Shown here in pieces: positions 1 to 6,827 of a stretch of DNA of 19,328 bases. The stretch's first letter is position 1. Each line of letters begins with the position of its first letter. A program made the position numbers and the translations under genes. Origin of the DNA: an uncultured Selenomonadaceae bacterium (GTDB lineage: Bacteria; Bacillota; Negativicutes; Selenomonadales; Selenomonadaceae); the NCBI GenBank assembly GCA_958415865.1, contig CATYZV010000003.1:1-19328 (forward strand), written 5' to 3'. The notes beneath the pieces were generated by a model. That model had not been told where the DNA came from. It was given only the letters and a program-made list of their open reading frames with translations, and ran no database searches.

Positions 1-200
1 ACTTCGGCGGCGCAGTTGGCACAGTCTATATTGTCGATGGTGTAGATTCTCTGCTGAAGGGAAGCATCTGAATGATGGTCATGGTGATGGTGTTCATGAT
101 GATCATGACCGCAGCAGCCATGTGCGTGATGATCATGACAGTGGTGTTCATGAATATTATTATCAATGGAGCTGGTGGGAATAGCTATGGATTTTGCCAT
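1..200 (-). CDS. Heavy-metal-translocating P1B-type ATPase, N-terminal fragment (cut by window edge)
   Basis: Only the first 66 codons are present, reading leftward from the ATG at 200-198 and leaving the window at base 1. A GAGGG ribosome site lies just upstream. The translation opens with about 16 ordinary residues. Residues 17-43 are extremely metal-ligand rich, with 16 His and 3 Cys. An HMA-type fold then begins with the metal-binding motif IDCANCAAE at residues 58-66. The DCANC form of this motif is typical of Zn/Cd/Pb (and some Co) exporting ATPases of the CadA/ZntA type, whereas copper ATPases usually carry GMTCxxC. Such proteins pump divalent metal out across the cytoplasmic membrane, and the His-rich tail probably binds or senses metal. 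The CPx channel motif, DKTGT site and ATP-binding domain lie outside the window, so the transported metal is inferred. The gene is divergent from the cobalamin operon and its promoter carries CsoR-like operators. Confidence 0.85.
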   Translation of the reverse strand, partial: MAKSIAIPTSSIDNNIHEHHCHDHHAHGCCGHDHHEHHHHDHHSDASLQQRIYTIDNIDCANCAAE

Positions 201-268
201 AATAACCCTCTTTTCGGTAATAGATATAATATGAAGTATTTGATCGTATCACAGTGAGTTTTCGATTT

Positions 269-284
269 ATACCCTATAGGGTAT
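269..284. promoter_or_regulatory. CsoR-like operator 1, perfect 16-bp palindrome
   Basis: The sequence ATACCCTATAGGGTAT is a perfect palindrome and shares its arms with the inverted repeat at 302-319. The two centres are 34 bp apart, about three helical turns. It falls at roughly +10 to +25 of the predicted ATPase transcript, where a bound repressor could act as a roadblock or cooperate with the upstream site. Assignment to the CsoR family is inferred from the arm sequence. Confidence 0.6.
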
Positions 285-299
285 TTTGATTACATTTAA

Positions 300-328
300 A
301 GTATACCCCTCAGGGTATATGATGTCAA
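300..328 (-). promoter_or_regulatory. Sigma-A-type promoter of the P-type ATPase gene
   Basis: On the minus strand there is a perfect TTGACA (-35, 328-323), a 17-base spacer and TATACT (-10, 305-300). Transcription would start near 293 and leave a leader of about 93 bases before the ATG at 200. One CsoR-like inverted repeat sits in the spacer and a second lies just downstream of the start, so this strong promoter is probably kept off until metal is present. Confidence 0.75.
302..319. promoter_or_regulatory. CsoR-like operator 2, inside the ATPase promoter
   Basis: This is an inverted repeat with 7-base arms, TATACCC-CTCA-GGGTATA. It occupies the spacer between the -35 and -10 boxes of the ATPase promoter and overlaps the -10. 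The ATACCC/GGGTAT arms resemble operators of CsoR-family copper and metal repressors in Firmicutes. A bound repressor here would block RNA polymerase. The regulator gene is not in the window. Confidence 0.6.
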
Positions 329-373
329 GAGATAAAAGTTTGAAATCAGCTGATTTTTGTATGCGCTTCAGCC

Positions 374-402
374 TTGCAGGATTAAATCAGATTGCCTATA
401 AT
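374..402 (+). promoter_or_regulatory. Promoter of the cobalamin (cbi) operon
   Basis: TTGCAG (374-379), a 17-base spacer and a perfect TATAAT (397-402) give a convincing sigma-A promoter. Transcription would start near 408-410, about 87 bases before the cbiD start codon. It does not overlap the CsoR-like palindromes, which end about 55 bases upstream. Confidence 0.7.
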
Positions 403-417
403 ATTATTGTATAATTT

Positions 418-474
418 CAGTGCATAAATAGAGCGATGAGCTATGCACTGATGGTGAGCTAAGTTTTTATCGCT
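418..474 (+). other. Structured leader of the cbi operon: hairpin with possible pseudoknot
   Basis: A perfect 9-bp stem (418-426 with 442-450) encloses a 15-base loop, starting about 10 bases into the predicted transcript. Within the loop, 432-437 (AGCGAT) is exactly complementary to 469-474 (ATCGCT). Allowing G-U pairs the match extends to 432-440 with 466-474. Together these could form an H-type pseudoknot ending about 10 bases before the AGGAGG ribosome site (485-490) of cbiD. TGAGCT also occurs three times in the leader. I find no B12-box or other cobalamin riboswitch hallmark, so the element is unassigned and may be coincidental. Confidence 0.4.
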
Positions 475-495
475 GAGCTTGAACAGGAGGAACTT

Positions 496-1611
496 ATGCC
501 AAAAAAAATGAGGAGCGGCTATACGACCGGCTCATGCGCGGCAGCCGGAACAAAGGCTGCTATTCTCGCTTTGCAGGGCAGCATTGTCATGGAGATAGAG
601 CTGTACGCACTGAGCGGTGAACTGCTGCATATTCCGATAAAGAACGTAGAATTGACAAAAGAGGGTGCCAGAGCTGAAGTCATCAAGGATGCCGGTGATG
701 ATCCTGATATTACAAACGGAGCATCTGTTTTCACGGAGGTAGTGATCACTCCACAGGATTCTGATATCAGGTTTCATGCGGGTTTAGGCATCGGCACGGT
801 AACACAGCCGGGCTTGTCGGTGCCGCCGGGCGAGCCGGCTATCAATCCCGGACCGCGCAAAATGATGACGCAGGTGGTGCGGGAGCTGCTGCCTAAGAGC
901 TGCGGCTGTGATATCACTATATCCATACCGAAAGGCGTGGAGCTGTGCAAGAAGACGCTTAATCCGATATTAGGCATCAAGGGCGGCATCTCAGTCATCG
1001 GCACGACAGGTGTGGTGCGCCCGATGTCAGAAGAAGGCTTTAAAAATTCATTGACTCCGCAGATATCCGTTGCTAAGGCAAAAGGATATGACGATATAAT
1101 CTTCGTGCCGGGCAAGATCGGCGAGCGGGCGGCAGTAAAGTGGGGGCTGCCTGCTGAAGCGATGGCGCAGACGAGCAATTTCATCGGGCATATGCTGGAA
1201 TTTGCAGCCGATGAGGGAGTGCGCTCTGTGCTGCTGTTCGGCCACCTGGGCAAGATGGTAAAGGTAGCAGGCGGCATTTTCTATACACACAGCAAGATCG
1301 CCGATGCGCGCCAAGAGATACTCGCATCTTACGCTGCTCTAATGGGCATGGATAAGCAGGGTGTAGAGGAAATATTCGGCACAATAACGACGGAAGCTGC
1401 TATGCCGATAATAGAGCGGTACGGACTGGCGGAAAAAGGCTATTACGATTTGCTTGCCAAGCGTGCCAGCCTGCGTGCTCAGCAGCACGTATTCAATGCG
1501 CTGAAAGTGGGCACAGTGATGGTTACGCTCAAAGGGGAGCTGCTGGGTATGGATGATAATGCTAGAAAGATAGGTGGTAGATTAGGTTGGAATCCGGAAA
1601 ACATAAGATAA
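496..1611 (+). CDS. cbiD: Cobalt-precorrin-5B (C1)-methyltransferase CbiD
   Basis: This 371-residue protein is the first gene of the cobalamin operon. In the anaerobic (early cobalt insertion) route, CbiD uses S-adenosylmethionine to methylate C1 of cobalt-precorrin-5B, giving cobalt-precorrin-6A. The family signature near the N-terminus, GYTTGSCAAAGTKAA at residues 8-22, is intact, and the length is normal for CbiD. The start is well fixed by AGGAGG at 485-490, five bases before the ATG. The last 25 bases overlap cbiE, implying translational coupling. CbiD rather than CobF, together with CbiG and CbiT, marks the pathway as the anaerobic one. Expression is probably governed by the promoter and folded leader upstream, not by a recognisable cobalamin riboswitch. 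Confidence 0.96.
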   Translation: MPKKMRSGYTTGSCAAAGTKAAILALQGSIVMEIELYALSGELLHIPIKNVELTKEGARAEVIKDAGDDPDITNGASVFTEVVITPQDSDIRFHAGLGIGTVTQPGLSVPPGEPAINPGPRKMMTQVVRELLPKSCGCDITISIPKGVELCKKTLNPILGIKGGISVIGTTGVVRPMSEEGFKNSLTPQISVAKAKGYDDIIFVPGKIGERAAVKWGLPAEAMAQTSNFIGHMLEFAADEGVRSVLLFGHLGKMVKVAGGIFYTHSKIADARQEILASYAALMGMDKQGVEEIFGTITTEAAMPIIERYGLAEKGYYDLLAKRASLRAQQHVFNALKVGTVMVTLKGELLGMDDNARKIGGRLGWNPENIR

Positions 1612-2222
1612 TCGTGGCTGGTATAGGCCCCGGTGCTAAGGAATACGTTGTGCCGGCGGCAGCTGTAGCTATCGAATCTGCAGCTGTGCTGGTCGGCGGC
1701 AGCCGCGCTCTGCGCGAATTTGCCCGTGAAGGACAGAAAACATTTGCTATTAAAGCGGATATTCCGGCTGTGATGGACTTCATACGTGAGAATCTCACTG
1801 ACAGCGATGTGGTGGTGATGGTATCGGGCGATCCCGGATATTACTCACTGCTCAGTGCACTGCGCCGCAATTTCCCGCTAGGGCAGATAAAAGTCATACC
1901 GGGATTAAGCTCAATGCAGACGGCATTTGCAAAAGTGGCTCTGCCGTGGCAAAATGCAGATCTACTGAGCTTCCACGGGCGCGTTCCCGGAGACGATAAA
2001 TTGATCTACACGCCCGGGCGCATCATCGGTATGCTGACGGACAGCAAATTCGATTCTGCGCATATTGCTGCTTACTTAATTGAACGCGGCTGGCCCCAGG
2101 ATGCTTTGGCGCATATCTGCTCTAAATTGTCGTATCCGGAAGAAAAAATCGTCAGCATTCCTTTAGGTCAAGCCGTATCAAAATGCAATGCTGCCAACTG
2201 CGTTATGATCGTGGAAGGCTGA
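1587..2222 (+). CDS. cbiE: Cobalt-precorrin-7 (C5)-methyltransferase CbiE
   Basis: This 211-residue tetrapyrrole methylase methylates C5 of the corrin ring late in the anaerobic pathway. It has the SAM-binding opening motif GIGPG (residues 12-16) and the second family motif VSGDPGYYS (79-87). The start is a TTG codon inside the end of cbiD, preceded by AGGTGG at 1572-1577. No ATG gives a complete N-terminus in this frame. CbiE and CbiT are separate genes here, as in Salmonella and many Firmicutes, whereas aerobic organisms carry them fused as CobL. The stop is followed by a 37-base AT-rich gap before cbiT. Confidence 0.95.
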   Translation: MESGKHKIIVAGIGPGAKEYVVPAAAVAIESAAVLVGGSRALREFAREGQKTFAIKADIPAVMDFIRENLTDSDVVVMVSGDPGYYSLLSALRRNFPLGQIKVIPGLSSMQTAFAKVALPWQNADLLSFHGRVPGDDKLIYTPGRIIGMLTDSKFDSAHIAAYLIERGWPQDALAHICSKLSYPEEKIVSIPLGQAVSKCNAANCVMIVEG

Positions 2223-2248
2223 AAAATAAATTAATTAATGATGAAAGC

Positions 2249-2254
2249 AGGTGA
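2249..2254 (+). promoter_or_regulatory. Ribosome binding site that decides the cbiT start
   Basis: AGGTGA sits five bases before the TTG at 2260 and overlaps the alternative GTG at 2251. It therefore favours TTG-2260, which also gives the N-terminus expected from CbiT relatives. Confidence 0.55.
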
Positions 2255-2259
2255 TTGAT

Positions 2260-2847
2260 TTGAATTTACCGGGCATTTCCGATGATGAATTCATCAGAGA
2301 TAAAGTGCCGATGACGAAAGAGGAGATCCGCGTTCTGACGATGTGCAAGGCTCGCATCCGTCCTGACAGCATCGTCTGGGATATCGGAGCAGGTACGGGC
2401 TCTCTGTCGATTGAAGCGGCACTGCTCGCACCGCAGGGCCATGTTTACGCTGTGGAGAAAAAAGATTTGGCTGTACAGCTATTGTACCGCAATCTGGAAA
2501 AATTCAATTTGAGCGATAGAATAGATGTAATCGCAGGCGAAGCTCCTGATGCTTTAAAAGAGCTGCCGCCCTGCGATACTGTGCTTATCGGCGGCAGCGG
2601 TAAAAATATGGATGATATACTTGACTTTATTGACACGCGTCTTGCCCCCGGCGGCAGGATTGTCGCCAATGCCGTTACGGTGCAGACGATCGCTGAGCTG
2701 ACGAAGTACATGACAGCAAAGGAAAACTATACGTATGAAGCTGTGCAGGTGCAGGTAAACCGCCTTAGAAAAGTCGGTTCTTACGATATGTTCAATGCTT
2801 TTAATCCTGTTTATATTGTTACTTGTGTGAAGGGAGATACGAAATAA
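2260..2847 (+). CDS. cbiT: Cobalt-precorrin-6B (C15)-methyltransferase, decarboxylating, CbiT
   Basis: This protein of about 195 residues has the class I SAM-methyltransferase (Rossmann) fold, unlike the other methylases in the operon. It methylates C15 and removes the C12 acetate carboxyl of cobalt-precorrin-6B. The SAM-binding motif DIGAGTGSLSIE is at residues 41-52, and the family's N-terminal signature (DDEFIRDKVPMTKEE) is at residues 8-22. I chose the TTG at 2260 over the in-frame GTG at 2251, because AGGTGA is correctly spaced only for the TTG and because the protein then begins like known CbiT. The stop codon overlaps the cbiF start by one base. cbiL, which often lies between cbiT and cbiF, is absent. 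Confidence 0.94.
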   Translation: MNLPGISDDEFIRDKVPMTKEEIRVLTMCKARIRPDSIVWDIGAGTGSLSIEAALLAPQGHVYAVEKKDLAVQLLYRNLEKFNLSDRIDVIAGEAPDALKELPPCDTVLIGGSGKNMDDILDFIDTRLAPGGRIVANAVTVQTIAELTKYMTAKENYTYEAVQVQVNRLRKVGSYDMFNAFNPVYIVTCVKGDTK

Positions 2848-3614
2848 TGGTTTATATTATCGGTGCAGGTCCCGGAGATCCTGAATTAATCACAGTGAAA
2901 GGCCAGCGTCTGCTCAAGGAAGCTGATGTCATCATCTACGCTGGCTCGCTCGTCAATCCTGCTCTGCTGGATTATGCCAAAGCGGACTGTAAGATCTATA
3001 ACAGCGCGTCCATGACGCTGGGCGATGTGATTGAGACGATCACGGCAGCAGTTAATGAAGGCAAAAAGGTGGTCCGCCTGCACACCGGCGACCCGGCTAT
3101 CTACGGTGCCATTCAAGAACAGATGGATGAACTTAGCCGCCGCGGCATCGAATACACGGTTATCCCCGGTGTCAGCTCTTTTCTTGCAACGGCTGCAGCA
3201 TTAAAGCAGGAATACACGCTGCCGGAGATTTCGCAGACTGTCATAATTACACGCGCTGAAGGACGCACGCCCGTACCGGAAAAAGAAAAACTGCGCCTGC
3301 TGGCTTCACACCAAGCGACGATGTGCATTTTCCTGAGCGTTCACATGATTTCCGATGTAGTAAAAGAACTCATCGAAGGCGGCTATGAACCGAATACTCC
3401 TATTGCTATCGTGCAGAAGGCATCGTGGCCGGAACAGAAGATCGTGCGCGGCACATTGGAGACGATTGCCGATATCGTAAAAGAAAACAATATCAGCCGT
3501 ACGGCAATGATCGTTGTCAGCCGCTGCCTTGATACGGAATATGCAAAGTCGCGCCTCTATGCTCCGGAATTCAGCCATATGTACCGCCAAGGAACAGAAC
3601 CTGCAGATAAATGA
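2847..3614 (+). CDS. cbiF: Cobalt-precorrin-4 (C11)-methyltransferase CbiF
   Basis: This 255-residue tetrapyrrole methylase methylates C11 of cobalt-precorrin-4 (CobM in the aerobic pathway). Family motifs are clear: an N-terminal GAGPGDPELITVKG (residues 6-19), YAGSLVNP (31-38), and HTGDPAIYGA (79-88) at the SAM site. The reading frame is open further upstream, but the ATG at 2847 gives the normal N-terminus and length, overlaps the cbiT stop by one base, and is preceded by AGGGAGAT at 2831-2838. The gene is followed directly by cbiG, with four bases between the stop and the next start. Confidence 0.96.
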   Translation: MVYIIGAGPGDPELITVKGQRLLKEADVIIYAGSLVNPALLDYAKADCKIYNSASMTLGDVIETITAAVNEGKKVVRLHTGDPAIYGAIQEQMDELSRRGIEYTVIPGVSSFLATAAALKQEYTLPEISQTVIITRAEGRTPVPEKEKLRLLASHQATMCIFLSVHMISDVVKELIEGGYEPNTPIAIVQKASWPEQKIVRGTLETIADIVKENNISRTAMIVVSRCLDTEYAKSRLYAPEFSHMYRQGTEPADK

Positions 3615-3618
3615 TGAA

Positions 3619-4662
3619 ATGAAAACATATGCTTTTATCGCTGTAACAGCTAACGGTGCTCTTCTCGCCCGCAGGCTTCAAGAATCATTCGGCGGCGATG
3701 TGTACGTCAAAGATAAATATTTTTCTGCCGGCAGCATAGAACATTCCTTTTGTAAATTGAGCAGCCTTGTAAAAGATATTTTCTATGAATATAAAGCACT
3801 GGTATTTTTCAGCTCTACGGGTATTGCCGTGCGCATGATCGCGCCGTACATCGTGCACAAGTCGAAAGACCCGGCGGTCGTCGTAATAGACGAGCAGGGT
3901 ACTTTTGCCATCAGCCTATTGTCCGGCCATTTGGGCGGAGCCAATGAGCTGACAGAGCAAATCGCCTCTTTGTTAAATGCTCAGCCGGTCATCACGACGG
4001 CGACTGACCGGCAGGGAAAAATCGCGCCTGATGTGCTTGCTCGTAGATTGAAGCTCGTTCCGTATCCGTTTGAACGGATAAAATTAATAAATTCCGCTCT
4101 TGTTGAAGGGCGTGATATACCTTATTATGTAGATGTGGCATGGAATGCTGCCGATTCATACGTCAAGGCACTGCGTGAGCTGGGCTTTGAAGCCTCGCTG
4201 AGCAGCCCGGAAAAGCTCATAGTGCCGGCTGTATTTCTTTCACCGCGAAGACAGCTGTTAAAAGATGTATTGGTATTGTCGCCGCGCCGCTTGATAGCCG
4301 GCATCGGCTGCCGCCGCGGAGTATCAAAAGAGCTGATAGCCCAAGCTGTGCAGCAGGCAAAACAGCTTGCCGGATGCACTCAGGAAAAAATATCTATTGC
4401 TGTATCGACTGTCGTAAAGTCGCAGGAACAAGGCTTGCTGGACTGGGCAGAGGAATGTAAAGCGGAGATTCATTTCTATGAAAATCCGGCTATGCAGGCT
4501 GCTATCGACAAGTTCAATCTGCCTATATCGCCGTTTGTACAGCGGCAGATAGGCATCGGCAATGTATGTGAAGCGGCGATACTGGCGTACAATGAAAAGG
4601 CACATATAATCCTGCCCAAAACTAAATTTGAGAAAGCGACGGTGTCCTTAGGATGGGAATAA
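3619..4662 (+). CDS. cbiG: Cobalt-precorrin-5A hydrolase CbiG
   Basis: This protein of about 347 residues opens the delta-lactone of cobalt-precorrin-5A and releases the C20 carbon as acetaldehyde. The reaction is specific to the anaerobic route. The N-terminal domain carries FFSSTGIAVRMIAP (residues 63-76) and LSGHLGGAN (101-109). The C-terminal domain begins near residue 220 with IAGIGCRRG (226-234). The open frame extends about 100 codons into cbiF, but the ATG at 3619 gives the expected N-terminus. Its ribosome site is weak, so translation is probably coupled to the cbiF stop at 3612-3614. The last ten bases overlap cbiH. Confidence 0.95.
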   Translation: MKTYAFIAVTANGALLARRLQESFGGDVYVKDKYFSAGSIEHSFCKLSSLVKDIFYEYKALVFFSSTGIAVRMIAPYIVHKSKDPAVVVIDEQGTFAISLLSGHLGGANELTEQIASLLNAQPVITTATDRQGKIAPDVLARRLKLVPYPFERIKLINSALVEGRDIPYYVDVAWNAADSYVKALRELGFEASLSSPEKLIVPAVFLSPRRQLLKDVLVLSPRRLIAGIGCRRGVSKELIAQAVQQAKQLAGCTQEKISIAVSTVVKSQEQGLLDWAEECKAEIHFYENPAMQAAIDKFNLPISPFVQRQIGIGNVCEAAILAYNEKAHIILPKTKFEKATVSLGWE

Positions 4663-5390
4663 TTAAAGTAGTAGGCATAGGCCCCGGCGGCATGGATGAC
4701 ATGACCCCGCGCGCGCTGAAGGCAATTCAGCAGGCTGATACGATAGCCGGTTATAATACGTATATAAAATTGATAAAGCATCTGCTCGACGGAAAAAATG
4801 TCATCGGCACAGGCATGATGCAGGAAGTGGACCGCTGTCAGATGGCGTTGGATGAATCTCTCAAAGGTCATGATGTAGCAGTCGTATCAAGCGGAGACTC
4901 CGGTGTTTACGGCATGGCAGGGCTGGTTTTGGAACTGGCTTTAAAATTGCCGAAGGAACAGCGTCCGCAGGTGCAGATAGTAGCAGGATTAAGCGCAGTC
5001 AACGCCGCTGCGGCAGTGCTCGGTGCGCCGTTAATGCACGATTTTGCCGTCATCAGCCTCAGTGATCTTTTGACTCCTTGGGATTTGATTAAAAAACGCG
5101 CTGATCTCGCCGCTCAGGCAGATTTTGTCGTAGCACTCTACAATCCCAAGAGCCACAAGCGCGTCAAGCATATTGAAGAAATCCGCGAAATCATGCTGCA
5201 CCACAAAGACCCCAAAACTCCGGTCGGCATCGTGAATAATGCCAGCCGCGAAAATGAAAGCTATGTGATTTCAGATCTGGAAAATTTCACTAAAGAAGAT
5301 ATCAATATGTTTTCACTCGTCATCATCGGCAACAGCAAGACCTTTACTAAAGAAGGATATATGATAACTCCCCGAGGATATGAAATATGA
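4653..5390 (+). CDS. cbiH: Cobalt-precorrin-3 (C17)-methyltransferase / ring contraction, CbiH
   Basis: This 245-residue tetrapyrrole methylase of the CobJ/CbiH type methylates C17 and drives the ring contraction that turns the porphyrin-like macrocycle into a corrin. Visible motifs are GIGPGGMDDMTPRA near the N-terminus (residues 8-21), SSGDSGVYGMAG (79-90) at the SAM site, and ALYNPKSHKR (161-170), which is characteristic of this subfamily. The length matches stand-alone CbiH, with no fused ferredoxin or nitrite-reductase-like domain. The start overlaps the end of cbiG by ten bases, and the stop overlaps the cbiJ start in an ATGA arrangement. Confidence 0.95.
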   Translation: MGIIKVVGIGPGGMDDMTPRALKAIQQADTIAGYNTYIKLIKHLLDGKNVIGTGMMQEVDRCQMALDESLKGHDVAVVSSGDSGVYGMAGLVLELALKLPKEQRPQVQIVAGLSAVNAAAAVLGAPLMHDFAVISLSDLLTPWDLIKKRADLAAQADFVVALYNPKSHKRVKHIEEIREIMLHHKDPKTPVGIVNNASRENESYVISDLENFTKEDINMFSLVIIGNSKTFTKEGYMITPRGYEI

Positions 5391-6157
5391 TATTTGCAGC
5401 GTCTGGAACACAAGACGGCAGAGGTCTGGTGCAGTATCTGCTGGACAGAGGCTATAAGGTGATGGCCTCTGTCGTAACCGCTTACGGCAAGGATCTGCTG
5501 CCCAAGAGCGATAATCTTATCGTAAATGACCACAAGCTGGATGAAAATGCTATGCGCGAATGTCTTAAGGAACACGGCATAAAAGTATTCGTCGATGCTA
5601 CGCATCCGTATGCAGCCAACGTTTCTAAGACAGCTATGCAGGTCTGCAAAGAATTGGGCGTGCCGTATATCCGCTATGAACGCGCCGTAACACCGCTGCC
5701 TGATTACGAAAAACTTCATATCGTCAAGACGTACGAAGAAGCGGCAGAATTGGCGATGAGGCTCGGACAGGACATCTTCCTGACGACGGGAAGCAATCGG
5801 CTTGAGCTGTTTGCCAAAGCCGCGCAGAAGTATTCGCGCCACATTGTAGCGCGTGTGCTGCCTGCTATAGCATCGCTGGAAATCTGCGAAAAAGCGGGTA
5901 TTCTGCCGCGCGATATCGTAGCTATGCAGGGACCGTTTTCTGAAGAATTGAATATGGCACTGTATGAACGGTATGATGCAGATGTCGTGGTCATGAAGAA
6001 CAGCGGTACTCTCGGAGGCACGGAAACGAAGCTGACGGCCGCTATTGAGCTTAATCTCGACATTGTTCTCATAGACAGGCCGCGTTTGACGTATACGAAC
6101 TTTACGAATGATTACGTCAGTGTCGGCGAATTTGTGCAGCAGTATGAACAAAATTAA
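5387..6157 (+). CDS. cbiJ: Cobalt-precorrin-6A reductase CbiJ
   Basis: This 256-residue reductase (CobK family) reduces cobalt-precorrin-6A to 6B with a reduced nicotinamide cofactor. The N-terminus has the dinucleotide-binding loop FAASGTQDGR (residues 3-12). The family signature DATHPYAANVS is at residues 70-80, and a second conserved segment, LTTGSNRLELF, lies mid-protein. The ATG overlaps the cbiH stop by four bases and has GAGGA at 5374-5378, so the start is secure. A 424-codon open frame runs antisense across this gene and the next, but it shows no family resemblance and I treat it as a shadow. Confidence 0.94.
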   Translation: MIFAASGTQDGRGLVQYLLDRGYKVMASVVTAYGKDLLPKSDNLIVNDHKLDENAMRECLKEHGIKVFVDATHPYAANVSKTAMQVCKELGVPYIRYERAVTPLPDYEKLHIVKTYEEAAELAMRLGQDIFLTTGSNRLELFAKAAQKYSRHIVARVLPAIASLEICEKAGILPRDIVAMQGPFSEELNMALYERYDADVVVMKNSGTLGGTETKLTAAIELNLDIVLIDRPRLTYTNFTNDYVSVGEFVQQYEQN

Positions 6158-6172
6158 ACGGAGGCTTAAAAG

Positions 6173-6808
6173 ATGGATTATATAAAAGACCCTATGGCAA
6201 TCGAAGTGCGCAGCTTTGAGATCATCAAGCCGCACATTGAAAAATACAATCTTAATGAAGCAGAAACTAAATTGTATTCGCGCATGATTCACGCTTCCGG
6301 CGATGTGGAATATGCACCTATCATCCGCGTGCATAAGGATGCTATCGAAGCGATGAAAAAAGCTATTCTCGGCGGCTGCAAGATATACACTGACGTGGAA
6401 ATGGTACGTACCGGCATCAATAAACGCAAGCTGGCTTCGTTTGGCGGCAGCGTGGAATGTAAGATTGCAGATCCTGAAATCGCAGCTTACGCCAAAGCTA
6501 ACGGCGTTACGCGCTCTATAGCGGCAATGCGCCATTTCGGCAAGGAGCTGAACGGTGCTATCGTAGCTATCGGCAATGCACCGACGGCATTGTTTGAGGT
6601 CATCCGCCTGATGAACGAAGAAGGCGTGCGCCCGGCGGCTATTGTCGGCACTCCTGTCGGTTTTGTCGGTGCCGCTGAATCGAAGGATTATCTGATAGCC
6701 GAATCAAAAGTTCCTTACATCACCGTAGTCGGCACGAAAGGCGGCAGCCCGATCGCTGCTTCCTGCATCAACGCAGTGATGTATCTGATTGACAACGCTA
6801 GAATTTAA
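6173..6808 (+). CDS. cbiC: Cobalt-precorrin-8 methylmutase CbiC
   Basis: This 211-residue isomerase (CobH family) moves the methyl group from C11 to C12 of cobalt-precorrin-8, giving cobyrinic acid. The catalytic histidine lies in RMIHASGD (residues 37-44; His40, corresponding to His43 of CobH). Other family blocks are TDVEMVRTGI and the C-terminal GTPVGFVGAAESK and GTKGGSPIAAS. GGAGG at 6160-6164 sets the ATG. The gap to cbiJ is 15 bases and the gap to cbiA is 19 bases, so the gene is part of the same transcript. Confidence 0.96.
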   Translation: MDYIKDPMAIEVRSFEIIKPHIEKYNLNEAETKLYSRMIHASGDVEYAPIIRVHKDAIEAMKKAILGGCKIYTDVEMVRTGINKRKLASFGGSVECKIADPEIAAYAKANGVTRSIAAMRHFGKELNGAIVAIGNAPTALFEVIRLMNEEGVRPAAIVGTPVGFVGAAESKDYLIAESKVPYITVVGTKGGSPIAASCINAVMYLIDNARI

Positions 6809-6827
6809 ATAGTCCGAGGTTGATCGT

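Noticed and set aside
98..139. Direct repeat GATGATCATGAC (98-109 and 128-139)
   Set aside because: It falls exactly ten codons apart inside the His-Asp-rich coding stretch, so coding repetition explains it.
72..257. A 61-codon Met/Val-rich plus-strand frame at the left edge
   Set aside because: It is the complement of the His-rich ATPase N-terminus; the His codons read backwards give Met and Val repeats.
320..495. Cobalamin riboswitch expected upstream of cbiD
   Set aside because: There is no B12-box-like sequence and the predicted leader (about 87 bases) is too short for the usual class.
3514..3618. Extended N-terminus of CbiG reading back into cbiF
   Set aside because: The extra residues are out-of-frame CbiF coding sequence and the normal CbiG N-terminus begins at 3619.
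5261..6535. A 424-codon open frame on the minus strand across cbiH, cbiJ and cbiC
   Set aside because: It is wholly antisense to three clear enzymes, has no ribosome site or family resemblance, and is rich in His, Arg and Phe as expected from a complementary-frame shadow.
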